Assembly: GCA_963701675.1 (NCBI GenBank)
Contig: OY969623.1
Coordinates: forward strand, 4,464,001 to 4,528,000
DNA: 64,000 bases
Reading direction: 5' to 3'
Origin: G963701675 sp963701675
GTDB lineage: Bacteria > Planctomycetota > Planctomycetia > Gemmatales > Gemmataceae
This document shows positions 35,856-44,881 of this stretch, piece after piece (positions within the stretch are counted from its first letter, which is position 1; the number at the start of each line of letters is the position of its first letter). The position numbers were made by a program, and so were the translations under genes. Under the pieces are notes generated by a model that saw only the letters and a program-made list of their open reading frames with translations, did no database searches and had not been told where the DNA came from.

Positions 35856-36191
35856 ATGCCGACATACGAATACCAGTGTGACGCTTGTGATCACCGTTTC
35901 GACGAGTTTCAGAACTTCAGCGACGCCCCGCTGAAAAAATGCCCAAAGTGCAAGAAGTCGAAGCTGCGCCGACTGCTCGGCACCGGCGCCGCGGTCATCT
36001 TCAAAGGGTCCGGCTTCTACCAGACCGATTACCGCAGCGAAGGGTACAAGGCGGCCGAAAAAGCCGACGCCGAAAGTTCCAAGCCGGCTGACGACAAAGC
36101 CGCTGGTGACGGGAAAAAAGCAACATCGGACAGCACCAGCACGGCGGCCGAGTCGAAGCCTAGCAAGAAGAAATCCAAATCACCCTCCTGA
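35856..36191 (+). CDS. FmdB-family zinc-ribbon regulator
   Basis: 111 residues. N-terminal zinc ribbon MPTYEYQCDACDHRFDEFQ...KKCPKCKKSKLRRLLG, with two CxxC pairs, then the GSGFYQTDYRSEGYK segment typical of the FmdB family. The remaining half is Lys/Ser/Asp-rich and disordered. The family is linked to regulation of amide or C1 metabolism, but the role here is unknown. The gene is co-oriented with the chaperone operon (18-base gap). Confidence 0.88.
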   Translation: MPTYEYQCDACDHRFDEFQNFSDAPLKKCPKCKKSKLRRLLGTGAAVIFKGSGFYQTDYRSEGYKAAEKADAESSKPADDKAAGDGKKATSDSTSTAAESKPSKKKSKSPS

Positions 36192-36200
36192 GCGGGCCCC

Positions 36201-36392
36201 ATGAGGCTGACGTGTCCCATCTGTGACAAGGTCGAGGAGTGCGCTAGCCATTCTGCGTGGCCGCGGTTTCCATTTTGCAGTGACCGCTGCCGACTAATCG
36301 ACCTGGGCCGATGGCTAGGTGAAAGCTATCGCGTTTCGCCAGTCGATGCGCCCAATGAGACCGTCGAAACGGACGAGTCCTCGAATCCATAG
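36201..36392 (+). CDS. yacG: YacG-like DNA gyrase inhibitor
   Basis: 63 residues. Zinc ribbon CPICDKVEECA...PFCSDRCRLIDLGRWLGESYRV, the YacG signature (CxxC, then FCSxRCRxIDLGxWxxExY). YacG binds GyrB and blocks gyrase. It lies 10 bases after fmdB. Confidence 0.88.
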   Translation: MRLTCPICDKVEECASHSAWPRFPFCSDRCRLIDLGRWLGESYRVSPVDAPNETVETDESSNP

Positions 36393-36479
36393 CCCGCTGA
36401 ACCAACACTTCTCAGGCGTTACTCCCACATTTTCGGCCCCGGTAAGAATCCGAGCTAACTGGCTGAATCGCGCCGGCGC

Positions 36480-36950
36480 CTATGACGGACGGAAGACAAA
36501 TTCCTGAAGAAAGGAAACCGGATCGAGAACGTTGAGAGCGGGGTATTGGTTGCGAAACTGGGGATCATTCATGAGGTCAAGAAGATCATTGTCACGTGTG
36601 ACCAGATAGGTCGCCGTTGCCGACAACGCCAGGTCAACATAATGAGCATCGTCCGGGTCGCGCTCCAACATGAAACACTTCGGGATGTCGGTAGCAAGCT
36701 CTGCCGTCGTGCGGAGGCGTTCAAAGAGTTCAATAACCATCTGGTCGGTTATGGACGGATTCTTGCTTCGAATGTCCGGATCGGTGAGTACATCGCGTAC
36801 CTCCTCAAGGATGGTGCTACTGACAAAAAGAGAAAAGCCTCCCGATTCGAGGAGCCTTAACGCTTTGGCAGCGGGACCGTTTTCGTTTCTAGTTGCTTGG
36901 AAGAAGATGTTGCAATCGAAAACTACCCTCGGCTTCCCCTCATGGGTCAT
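36480..36950 (-). CDS. PIN-domain ribonuclease toxin
   Basis: 156 residues. PIN fold: RVVFDCNIFF (first Asp), then the helical body, LERDPDDAHYVDLALSA (acidic cluster) and YLVTRDNDLLDL (final Asp). It overlaps the upstream RHH gene by 4 bases (ATGA), the classic type II toxin-antitoxin layout with the antitoxin first. Likely cleaves RNA. Confidence 0.85.
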   Translation of the reverse strand: MTHEGKPRVVFDCNIFFQATRNENGPAAKALRLLESGGFSLFVSSTILEEVRDVLTDPDIRSKNPSITDQMVIELFERLRTTAELATDIPKCFMLERDPDDAHYVDLALSATATYLVTRDNDLLDLMNDPQFRNQYPALNVLDPVSFLQEFVFRPS

Positions 36951-37234
36951 TGCGTGAGGTCCTTCCGCTTTGCACCACGGACTTTTTGCAGGGTATCGTC
37001 GTAAAGCCGGTCAACTTCCTCATCCGACAAGCCGCTTCTTTGCCATTCCGCCCGGATGGGAGCGAGGATCTCATCAAAGGTTTTCGATGCGTGGTCGGTC
37101 GTCCTGACACCGTTCTCCTTGAGTGCTTCTTCGATCAGCTTCACGGCGGTACCTTCCACGCTTTCTCCCGCTTGCGACGCCCGTTCGTGAAGTCTTTTCT
37201 CAGTATCGGGCGGCAGTTTCAAGTTGAGAGTCAT
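36947..37234 (-). CDS. Ribbon-helix-helix antitoxin of the PIN pair
   Basis: About 95 residues from the ATG at 37234, which has GGAGGAAAAAC upstream; the longer frame to 37381 has no such site. Start MTLNLKLPPDTEKRLHERASQAG is a ribbon-helix-helix motif, followed by a helical toxin-binding tail (FDEILAPIRAEWQRSGLSDEEVDRLYDD). The antitoxin and complex usually repress the operon. Confidence 0.8.
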   Translation of the reverse strand: MTLNLKLPPDTEKRLHERASQAGESVEGTAVKLIEEALKENGVRTTDHASKTFDEILAPIRAEWQRSGLSDEEVDRLYDDTLQKVRGAKRKDLTQ

Positions 37235-37402
37235 GTTTTTCCTCCGCTGCGTCTCGGGTTCCATCCTTAAATAGTACCCCGGAAGGGGTGGAGGAGTCGA
37301 GAGGTAGAAACCTGTGTTTGTCCCCATCAGAATTCTGAAACTAGGGTTCTGATAAACTAGCGTTGAAGGAGGTCGGCCCAAGCCCCTTTTTCAGGAGACG
37401 GG

Positions 37403-39616
37403 ATGCGCACCAAAAGCGGCGGCGGATGGGCGGCGATTGCGTACACCTGGCGCATGGCACGGCGGGTCGGATTTCGACGTCTGTGGGCCGCCATGCGCTC
37501 AAAGAACGCCTGCAAAACTTGTGCGCTCGGGATGGGCGGACAACTTGGCGGCATGCGGAACGAACTTGGCCATTGGCCAGAGGTGTGCAAGAAATCGCTG
37601 CAGGCGATGGTCGGCGACATGCAAGCCGGGTTGGAACCCGAGTTTTTTCATCGCTACTCGATCGCGCAACTTCAGCAGCTGTCATCGCGTGAACTAGAGT
37701 GGTGTGGCAGACTCACCGCCCCTCTCTATGCCGACCCTCGTGATACGCACTACCGCGTCATCCAATGGGAGGAGGCGCTTGATCGCTTGAGCCGACAACT
37801 CAGAGCCACGCTTCCGGAAGAAGCGTTTTTTTACGCCAGTGGCCGATCGTCGAACGAAGCCGGTTTTCTGTTGCAGTTATCGGCTCGGCTCTATGGAACG
37901 AACTTTGTCAACAACTGCTCGTTCTATTGTCACCAGGCGAGCGGCGTCGGACTAACCGCTTCCATCGGCACGGGCACGGCGACCGTGACGCTGGCCGACG
38001 TTGAGCAGGCGGACCTTTTCTTTCTCATCGGCGGCAACCCCGCCTCGAACCACCCGCGGCTGATGCGCAGCCTGATGAATATTCGTAGCCGCGGTGGCAA
38101 GGTGATCGTCATTAATCCCGTGAAGGAAGTCGGACTGGTGAACTTCCGTGTGCCATCCGACCCTTGGAGCCTCCTCTTCGGCTCGCGGATTGCAAGCATG
38201 TACGTGCAGCCGCACATCGGCGGCGACATTGCGCTGCTCACCGGCATCGCCAAGTCATTGCTCGCTCGGGATGCAATCGAGGGGGCTTTCATCGAGAAGG
38301 CCACCGAGGGGTTTGACGCCTTCGCGCAACATGTTCACGACACCGCGTGGCCAGCCATCGAAACTCATTCCGGAGTTTCACGGCGGATCATTGAGCAAGT
38401 CGCCGATCATTACGCGAATGCACGCCGCGTTGTCTTTGGCTGGACGATGGGTATTACGCATCATCGGCACGGCGCAGCGAATGTGCAGACGATCGTGAAC
38501 CTCGCCTTGTTGCGGGGGATGATCGGCAAACGCGGTGCTGGGTTGTTGCCGATTCGCGGGCACTCCAACGTCCAAGGCCTCGGTTCTGTCGGTGTCGTTC
38601 CCAACCTGAAAGAGAGAATCTTGGAGAATCTCGAGCGGCATCTTGGCAAGACATTGCCGCGCTCGCCGGGGCTCGACACCATGGGTTGCATTCAGTCGGC
38701 TTCCCGCGGCGAGATGCGCTCGGCCGTGTGCCTGGGCGGAAACCTCTTCGGCAGCAACCCCCACAGTCAGTTCACGCACCAAGCGCTCGGTCGTTTGGAA
38801 ATGATCGTGTACCTGAGTACGACTCTCAACACCGGCCACGCCTGGGGCCGAGCACGAGAAACCCTCGTCCTTCCGGTGCTGGCCCGCGACGAAGAATCGC
38901 AACCGACCACACAGGAATCCATGTTTAACTACGTGCGCCTGAGCGACGGCGGTCCGAGCCGGCTTATCGGCCCGCGCAGCGAAGTAGAAATTATTGCCGA
39001 GCTCGGACATCGCGTTTTGGGCGATCATTCGCCGGTCAAGTGGAACGCACTAAAGCGACATTGCCATATCCGGCAAATGATTGCCGACATGATTCCCGGG
39101 ATGGAGCGAATGGCTGCGTTGGATCAAACGCGAAAAGAGTTTGTCGTCGGTGGTCGGCAGATACGGGAATGCCGCTTCCCAACGGCATCGGGAAAGGCGA
39201 GGTTCACGTGCCACCCGCTACCACGCCGGCCGACTCAAACCAACGAGCTTCGTTTGATGACGGTCCGGTCGGAAGGGCAATTCAATACGGTGGTCTACGA
39301 GGAAGCGGACACTTACCGTGGGCAAGAAAGGCGTAACGTGATCCTGATGAACCCGCGCGACATTCATCGCCTCGGGCTGCACGTCGATCAACGCGTCACC
39401 GTGCGAAGTGCGACCGGAACGATGCCCAACATTCTCGTGCGCGCCTTTGACATTCGGGCAGGTAACGCACTCATGTACTACCCCGAAGCCAATATCCTGG
39501 TGCCGACTGAAACCGATCCGCAATCGATGACCCCGGCGTTCAAGTCCGTCCCGATCGTGATCGATCCCGTCGTCGCCACGCGTCGTACCACCGACGCGAC
39601 GCTCAAGATGTCATGA
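37403..39616 (+). CDS. Molybdopterin oxidoreductase of the FdhF/YdeP family
   Basis: 737 residues. N-terminal CKTCALGMGGQLGGMRNE is the family signature, a reduced N-terminal Cys motif in place of a full [4Fe-4S] site. Mo-bis-MGD domain features: YASGRSSNEAGFLLQLSARLYGTNFVNNCSFYCHQASG, then FFLIGGNPASNHPRLM, and the C-terminal TVRSEGQFNTVVYEEADTYRGQERRNVILMNPRD (MopB-4-like end). Substrate uncertain: YdeP-like proteins support acid resistance or formate-type reactions. No electron-transfer subunit adjoins it. Confidence 0.88.
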   Translation: MRTKSGGGWAAIAYTWRMARRVGFRRLWAAMRSKNACKTCALGMGGQLGGMRNELGHWPEVCKKSLQAMVGDMQAGLEPEFFHRYSIAQLQQLSSRELEWCGRLTAPLYADPRDTHYRVIQWEEALDRLSRQLRATLPEEAFFYASGRSSNEAGFLLQLSARLYGTNFVNNCSFYCHQASGVGLTASIGTGTATVTLADVEQADLFFLIGGNPASNHPRLMRSLMNIRSRGGKVIVINPVKEVGLVNFRVPSDPWSLLFGSRIASMYVQPHIGGDIALLTGIAKSLLARDAIEGAFIEKATEGFDAFAQHVHDTAWPAIETHSGVSRRIIEQVADHYANARRVVFGWTMGITHHRHGAANVQTIVNLALLRGMIGKRGAGLLPIRGHSNVQGLGSVGVVPNLKERILENLERHLGKTLPRSPGLDTMGCIQSASRGEMRSAVCLGGNLFGSNPHSQFTHQALGRLEMIVYLSTTLNTGHAWGRARETLVLPVLARDEESQPTTQESMFNYVRLSDGGPSRLIGPRSEVEIIAELGHRVLGDHSPVKWNALKRHCHIRQMIADMIPGMERMAALDQTRKEFVVGGRQIRECRFPTASGKARFTCHPLPRRPTQTNELRLMTVRSEGQFNTVVYEEADTYRGQERRNVILMNPRDIHRLGLHVDQRVTVRSATGTMPNILVRAFDIRAGNALMYYPEANILVPTETDPQSMTPAFKSVPIVIDPVVATRRTTDATLKMS

Positions 39617-40186
39617 CACCTTGTTGCGTTCGCGGCCTTCTTGCACCAGACGCCGAAACTCGATGGCGAGGTCGCCGACGCGATAGATGCCGTCAAGCGA
39701 AATCGGGCGATCCTGGCCTTGTACATAAACCCGGATTCTTCCGACTCGCAAACGTCGCTGAAACGCACTTTGTTCCACGCGCACGTCGGTCACATTCGAC
39801 AAATCGACGACGACGAACGGCGAATAGAGAAACGTTCGTTCGATATACAGTCGCCGCGTCGTTAGGCGGTAGGTCTTTGTCAGAACTCGATAAATCCAGC
39901 GCGCTATCTGCGCCAGCCAAATAATGCCGATCACCGCATACGCAGAATAACGCACGGCCAACGGCGGCAGGTCATAACGCCGCCATACATAGGCAGCGAG
40001 CAGGGCCACTATCGCACTAAGCAGAACACACAAGGCAAAGCTCGGCAGCATCGCACGGCTGTTATACGCACCCCACCATATGTCCACTTCCTGCTCATGA
40101 TGCTCATCGTCGCGGTCCTTCGCCGGCTCTTTGTCGCCCAGCGCATGTGTTTCATTGATGTGAGCGGAACCCATTATGCTCCCCAT
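39611..40186 (-). CDS. Membrane protein with bacterial PH domain
   Basis: 191 residues. Two adjacent hydrophobic spans (LPSFALCVLLSAIVALLAAYVW and YSAYAVIGIIWLAQIARWIY) are followed by the PH-like strand pattern LTTRRLYIERTFLYSPFVVVDLSNVTDVRVEQ of the YdbS/YdbT-type domain. A hydrophilic, acidic N-terminus precedes it. It converges with the previous gene by 6 bases. Role unknown. Confidence 0.7.
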   Translation of the reverse strand: MGSIMGSAHINETHALGDKEPAKDRDDEHHEQEVDIWWGAYNSRAMLPSFALCVLLSAIVALLAAYVWRRYDLPPLAVRYSAYAVIGIIWLAQIARWIYRVLTKTYRLTTRRLYIERTFLYSPFVVVDLSNVTDVRVEQSAFQRRLRVGRIRVYVQGQDRPISLDGIYRVGDLAIEFRRLVQEGRERNKVS

Positions 40187-40235
40187 TGCCGCCAGCGAGA
40201 TTCCGGATTCATCGCTCTTTTGTACATTGAGTTAG

Positions 40236-41354
40236 ATGAGAAGCAAACCCCAGCGTGCGACGATCGATCATGCCGCTCAAAGACGGCAACGGCTGATTCG
40301 GCAGGTCCGTGACGAAGGAATCGACACTCTTTTGGTGTCCAATCCGATCAATGTAACTTACCTGACGGCCTTTAGCGGCGACAGCAGCTTCCTTATCATC
40401 GGCCCGCGACGCACGATGCTCGTGAGCGACGCCCGCTTTACCGAGCAGCTGGCGGAGGAATGCCCGGGGCTGGCAACACATATTCGTCCGCCGGCGAAAA
40501 ACGTCTTTCAGGCGACCGCGGAAGTCTTGGCGAAACTTGGCGTTCGCGATGTTGGATTCGAGAGCTCGCATCTAACCGTGGCCGACCTGGAAACGTTCAC
40601 CGGCCTCGCAAAGTCAATTCGTTGGAAACCCGGAAGGGATCGCGTCGAAAAAATGCGGGCCGTCAAGGATCCATCCGAGGTGCTGCAGATTCGGCAAGCT
40701 ATCGGAATCGCCGAACGGGCGTTCGCCATGTTCCGTGCCATGCTTCGCGCGGAGGATTCCGAGAAAGACTTGAGCGATCAATTGGAGTACTACATCCGCC
40801 GAGCCGGCGGCCGCTGTTCCAGTTTCCCCAGCATTATCGCCATCGGTGAGCGAGCAGCGCTACCACACGCACCCCCTACCGATCGCCGGGTTGGGACCGC
40901 TGAGATTCTGCTCATTGATTGGGGCGCGAGCGGCACGTTCTACAAAAGCGACTTGACACGTGTGATAGCGACTCGTAAAATTTCGCCCAAACTAGAAAAG
41001 GTGTATAGACTTGTGTTGACAGCCCAGGAGCGAGCTATAGCGGCCATCCGCCCTGGTGCAAAGGCTCACGACATTGACGCCGAAGCTCGAACGACGATAA
41101 CGGACGCGGGCTTCGGCCAATTTTTTGGCCATGGATTAGGTCATGGTATCGGCCTTCAGGTACATGAGGCGCCCGCCGTTCGACAGAATTCAGAGACGAT
41201 CCTTGAGCCCGGCATGGTCGTGACGGTCGAACCGGGAATCTATCTTCCGGGGTGGGGCGGCGTGCGAATCGAAGATGATGTGCTGGTAACGCCCGAAGGG
41301 TGTGAAGTGTTGACAAGCGTGACCAAAGATCCGCTGCCTGTGTGGGGATTGTAG
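40236..41354 (+). CDS. M24-family metallopeptidase (Xaa-Pro aminopeptidase type)
   Basis: 372 residues. N-terminal creatinase-like domain (VSNPINVTYLTAFSGDSSFLI). Metal ligands in order: DWGASGTFYKSD (two Asp), GHGLGHGIGLQVHEAP (His), EPGMVVTVEPGIYL (Glu) and VRIEDDVLV (Glu). It cleaves N-terminal residues before Pro. The gene ends one base before accB, the usual pepP/pepQ-accB-accC neighbourhood, except that efp is missing between them. Confidence 0.92.
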   Translation: MRSKPQRATIDHAAQRRQRLIRQVRDEGIDTLLVSNPINVTYLTAFSGDSSFLIIGPRRTMLVSDARFTEQLAEECPGLATHIRPPAKNVFQATAEVLAKLGVRDVGFESSHLTVADLETFTGLAKSIRWKPGRDRVEKMRAVKDPSEVLQIRQAIGIAERAFAMFRAMLRAEDSEKDLSDQLEYYIRRAGGRCSSFPSIIAIGERAALPHAPPTDRRVGTAEILLIDWGASGTFYKSDLTRVIATRKISPKLEKVYRLVLTAQERAIAAIRPGAKAHDIDAEARTTITDAGFGQFFGHGLGHGIGLQVHEAPAVRQNSETILEPGMVVTVEPGIYLPGWGGVRIEDDVLVTPEGCEVLTSVTKDPLPVWGL

Positions 41355-41355
41355 C

Positions 41356-41850
41356 GTGGCGGAAGATGAATCCAAAATCGGCAACCCGTTCGACGTGCAA
41401 ACGGTGCGGCAGCTGGTGGCTCTCATGAGCCGGCATGACCTCAGTGAGATCGACCTGCGTGAAGGCCAGGTGCGAATTCGCTTGCGGCGTGGCCCGAATT
41501 CGACACCCAGCGCGGTGGCTACTTCGCCTCCTGCCGTCGCGGCGGCTGCGCCTCCGAGCGCGCTCGTCGCAACTCCGGCCGAAAACGGCGCCAAGCCGAC
41601 AAAGGCACTGCACGAAATAAAAAGCCCGACACCGGGGACGTTTTACACCTCTTCAGGCCCGGACGCGGAGGCCTTTGTTCGTGTTGGCGCTCGTGTGGAA
41701 CCAACCACGGTCGTTTGCCTCATCGAGGCCATGAAGATATTCAACGAAATCACGGCCGAGTGCAGTGGCGTCATCACGGAGATTTTGGTGGAGAACCAGC
41801 TGCCGGTGGAGTACGGACAAGTGTTGTTTCGAGTCGATCCCTCCGGATGA
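41356..41850 (+). CDS. accB: Biotin carboxyl carrier protein of acetyl-CoA carboxylase
   Basis: 164 residues, starting with GTG one base after the previous stop. N-terminal helical part (VRQLVALMSRHDLSEIDLREGQVRIRLRRG), then an Ala/Pro linker, then the biotinyl domain (KSPTPGTFYTSSGPDAEAFVRVGARV) with biotin-acceptor Lys127 in CLIEAMKIFNEI. It carries carboxyl groups from AccC to the transferase. Confidence 0.95.
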   Translation: MAEDESKIGNPFDVQTVRQLVALMSRHDLSEIDLREGQVRIRLRRGPNSTPSAVATSPPAVAAAAPPSALVATPAENGAKPTKALHEIKSPTPGTFYTSSGPDAEAFVRVGARVEPTTVVCLIEAMKIFNEITAECSGVITEILVENQLPVEYGQVLFRVDPSG

Positions 41851-41869
41851 AGGATGAGTTGTTCGTAGT

Positions 41870-41935
41870 CCGTAGTCCGTTGTCATTAGCCAATCTTGGT
41901 AGGACCACGGACCACGGACCACGGACCACGGACAA
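41870..41935. repeat. Heptamer tandem array (GGACCAC) with inverted partner
   Basis: Left arm GTAGTCC repeats, right arm four and a half units of the 7-mer GGACCAC. It fills the gap between accB (41850) and accC (41941), again a same-strand, functionally linked pair. Confidence 0.85.
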
Positions 41936-41940
41936 CTTTC

Positions 41941-43287
41941 ATGTTCCAACGTATTCTCGTAGCCAATCGCGGTGAGATCGCCCTGCGGGTCATTCGCGCG
42001 TGCCGTGATTTGGGCGTCGAAGTCGTCGCGGTGTTCAGCGAGGCCGACCGTGATGCGCCGTACCTGAAGCTCGCCGACGAAGCGATCTGCATCGGCCCTG
42101 CCGCTTCCGCCGAAAGCTACCTGAACATTCCACGCATCATTAGCGCCGCGGAAATCTCCAACGTCCAAGCCATTCATCCCGGCTACGGGTTTCTTTCGGA
42201 GAATGCCCACTTCGCGGAGGTTTGCCGATCGTGCAAAATCGAATTCATCGGTCCCCCCGACGACGCCATGCGCCGGCTCGGCAATAAGAACGAAGCGCGG
42301 AAGCTCGCCAAGCAAAACAAGGTCCCCGTTGTGCCCGGCAGCGAAGGCCTGGTGGAAACCGATGCCGAGGCGCTCCGGTTGGCACACGCCATCGGTTTTC
42401 CTGTCCTCATCAAGGCAGCGGCGGGCGGCGGTGGTCGCGGCATGCGCGTCGCACGCAACGACATCAGCCTGCAAAGCGGCCTGAAGGCGGCACGCCAGGA
42501 AGCCGAGAAGGCGTTCAAAGATGGCAGCGTCTATCTGGAAAAATACATCGAACAACCGCGCCACGTCGAGATACAGATTCTCGGCGACCGGAATGGAAAC
42601 GTCGTACACCTCGGCGAGCGTGATTGCTCACTACAGCGTCGGCACCAGAAACTGGTCGAAGAATCCCCCGCACCCAATTTGCCGCCGAAGGTGCAAGCCG
42701 AAATCTGCAAGGCGGCGGTTCGCCTAGCCAAAGCGGTCGGCTACTACAATGCAGGAACCTGCGAGTTTCTCGTGGACGCCCAGAACCACTTCTACTTCAT
42801 CGAAGTAAACGCCCGCATTCAGGTGGAACATCCAGTTACAGAGTTAGTCACCGGCATCGATCTCGTGCAGGAACAAATTCGCGTGGCGGCAGGTGAACCA
42901 TTGCGTTTTCGCCAGGATGAAATTACCCCGCGCGGCGTCGCCATCGAATGCCGCATCAACGCCGAAGACACGGCGGCCGACTTTCGTCCGTCACCCGGCG
43001 TTATCACCCGTTGGCAAGTTCCCGGAGGGCCCGCTGTTCGGCTCGATACGCACGTAGTTCAAGGCTACCGCGTCCCGCCGAACTACGATTCCCTCGTCGC
43101 AAAACTGCTGGTTCACCGGCCGACGCGTGCGGAAGCATTGGCGGCGATGCGCCGCGCTTTGGCAGAATTCACCGTCGAAGGAATCAAAACCACCATACCC
43201 CGCCACCGAGAAATCTTCAACCATTCGGAGTTCATCAAAGGCAAGGTCGATACCACGTTTATCGAACGCAATTGGCCGAGTAAGTAA
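41941..43287 (+). CDS. accC: Biotin carboxylase subunit of acetyl-CoA carboxylase
   Basis: About 448 residues from the ATG at 41941 (MFQRILVANRGEIALRVIRA). The biotin carboxylase signature includes HPGYGFLSENAHFAEVC, the Gly-rich ATP loop KAAAGGGGRGMRVAR, and FIEVNARIQVEHPVTELVTGIDLV, then the C-terminal RINAEDTAADFRPSPG. It carboxylates biotin on AccB. The final residues follow a usual BC domain end. Confidence 0.95.
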   Translation: MFQRILVANRGEIALRVIRACRDLGVEVVAVFSEADRDAPYLKLADEAICIGPAASAESYLNIPRIISAAEISNVQAIHPGYGFLSENAHFAEVCRSCKIEFIGPPDDAMRRLGNKNEARKLAKQNKVPVVPGSEGLVETDAEALRLAHAIGFPVLIKAAAGGGGRGMRVARNDISLQSGLKAARQEAEKAFKDGSVYLEKYIEQPRHVEIQILGDRNGNVVHLGERDCSLQRRHQKLVEESPAPNLPPKVQAEICKAAVRLAKAVGYYNAGTCEFLVDAQNHFYFIEVNARIQVEHPVTELVTGIDLVQEQIRVAAGEPLRFRQDEITPRGVAIECRINAEDTAADFRPSPGVITRWQVPGGPAVRLDTHVVQGYRVPPNYDSLVAKLLVHRPTRAEALAAMRRALAEFTVEGIKTTIPRHREIFNHSEFIKGKVDTTFIERNWPSK

Positions 43288-43351
43288 TGGGTCACCCTGC
43301 GTGTTGCCATCCCCCGCCGCAGGCCTACGCGTTTGAGGCCGAACGCCAAAG

Positions 43352-43582
43352 TTAATTTGCCGGCACCGTCTCGGGCGACGCCGGGTGCAGGCCATCAGGA
43401 TGCCGACCCCCGTCAGCTTCGGCCGTTGATACGGCCTGTTTTTTCTGCGGCACAAGTCGTCCGCCTGACGCGGCCTGACGCTTCCGCAGGTCTGCGAAGA
43501 ATGCTGTCACGTCATAGTTGTATTTCGCCGCCAGCTTTTCGCGCGTTTGGTGCACTTCTGCCACAATAGGGTCTTCCCACAT
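43352..43582 (-). CDS. Conserved short hypothetical protein
   Basis: 76 residues starting MWEDPIVAEVHQTREKLAAKYNYDV, followed by a helical FFADLRKRQAASGG. I recognise the MWEDPIVxEVxxxRExxAAxxNYD pattern as recurring in bacterial small proteins of unknown role, including cyanobacteria and planctomycetes. The last 25 residues are variable. Confidence 0.7.
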   Translation of the reverse strand: MWEDPIVAEVHQTREKLAAKYNYDVTAFFADLRKRQAASGGRLVPQKKQAVSTAEADGGRHPDGLHPASPETVPAN

Positions 43583-43608
43583 GATGCTATATTCCCATCA
43601 GTTCGTCG

Positions 43609-44364
43609 TCATGTCGGCCCAATCAAAGCCAGACCGCGTTGCGAAAGCTGCCTGACCTCCTCGATGTCACGACATTCACCACGCCAGTGAATGACGGCGC
43701 GGCAGTTGGGACAAACCGGCCGCAGATCCGTAACCGGGTCCACCTCGTACTCAGCGCCAATCTCCGCCAGCGGCTTGATGTGGTGAACGTGGATTAGCCC
43801 CTCAACGAGGGGCCCATACACAGCGCCGAAGTTGAGCCCGCACACCACACAGGTCGGCCCGTAGTGTTCGATGCACCGAGCGCGAGCGATCGGGTTACGC
43901 TCATAGGCGTTGATCACGACCTGGCAGACCGTTCCCTCAATCAGCGAACCCAATACCGTGACCTCCTCGGCGAGCCGAACGGGCTGGGGGTTAGTGATCG
44001 GAAACGGGAATCGCGTTGTATCGCAATGTTTGCAGTGCCTGGTGATGATGCCGTGCTCTGTTGCCCATGCAATTAACGTGGCAAGGCTATTCGAACAGAC
44101 CTTACGGGCTGTCGTGTAACAGCCATCCTTGTCTTCCAGGTATCCAATGTCACTGGTTCCTTGGTGCATGCAGCCACGGCCTGCAGCGTTCTCCCGTTTG
44201 TCCTGCGTGTAGTGGATCGTAAATTGCCCTGCTAAGCCCTCTGTCATGTGGAAGCCGTCTACATTGACCTTTCGCCATGCTTGAAACTTCTGGTGGGTCT
44301 CTGCATCGGCGCCATGAAAGACGTTGATCATCGGTTGATTCCGGAATTCCTTCGACATGGCCAC
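43609..44364 (-). CDS. HNH endonuclease (McrA-like)
   Basis: 251 residues. The C-terminal HNH domain is CVVCGLNFGAVYGPLVEGLIHVHHIKPLAEIGAEYEVDPVTDLRPVCPNCRAVIHWRG, with CxxC metal knuckles, HHIKPL and an NCRAVIH end. The N-terminal half (residues 1-130) is of the kind that recognises modified DNA in McrA-like restriction enzymes, but the fold is not identified. It may restrict modified or foreign DNA. No methyltransferase pairs with it in the same operon. Confidence 0.75.
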   Translation of the reverse strand: MAMSKEFRNQPMINVFHGADAETHQKFQAWRKVNVDGFHMTEGLAGQFTIHYTQDKRENAAGRGCMHQGTSDIGYLEDKDGCYTTARKVCSNSLATLIAWATEHGIITRHCKHCDTTRFPFPITNPQPVRLAEEVTVLGSLIEGTVCQVVINAYERNPIARARCIEHYGPTCVVCGLNFGAVYGPLVEGLIHVHHIKPLAEIGAEYEVDPVTDLRPVCPNCRAVIHWRGECRDIEEVRQLSQRGLALIGPT

Positions 44365-44400
44365 TAGCTGCCCGCCGGCAAGTAGCTCCTCTGATTTGGA

Positions 44401-44637
44401 CTACGCGTCCGCCCCGCGGCCGGAGAGGTCGCCGATGACCTCGCTAACGCCTTCGTGATCGAAGATGACAGGAATGTTCCCCGGAGCCGCAAATAGAGCC
44501 AGCCCGTCACGCAGGGCCAATGCTTCCGGGTGGTCCACTTCAAACCGATCTCCGTTTACCATTGCCACGGTGAACGGTCGGAACGGCGTTCGGTTCCTGA
44601 AGGCCCTCATCGTGCCAGTAAACGTGACTCTGTCCAT
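44401..44637 (-). CDS. Small conserved planctomycete protein
   Basis: About 78 residues from the ATG at 44637 (MDRVTFTGTMRAFRNRTPFRPFTVAMVNGDRFEVDHPEALAL). The pattern (a basic short helix, FRPFTVxMxxGDRFxVxHPExL, then a beta end) recurs in small planctomycete proteins of unknown function. The longer ORF start at 44700 lacks support. Confidence 0.62.
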   Translation of the reverse strand: MDRVTFTGTMRAFRNRTPFRPFTVAMVNGDRFEVDHPEALALRDGLALFAAPGNIPVIFDHEGVSEVIGDLSGRGADA

Positions 44638-44881
44638 CGCGATACCCCAGGGTCCATTGACTACGCTACACAAAGATAATAGCGCCCAGCCAACGAACAA
44701 GCAATGCGATAGGGAGGCGTGCGCCAGATTTTCCCCCTAGACATCATCGCCAACCAACGCTATGACCCCGCCCCGGTTTCCGGGCGAAAGGCAAACAAGC
44801 GGCTTGTTGCCCGGCTATTGACCACGTTGCGCGCGTTCAGCGTGCGCGCCGGCAAGTTGGAACAACTTCGCGGAATAGAGA

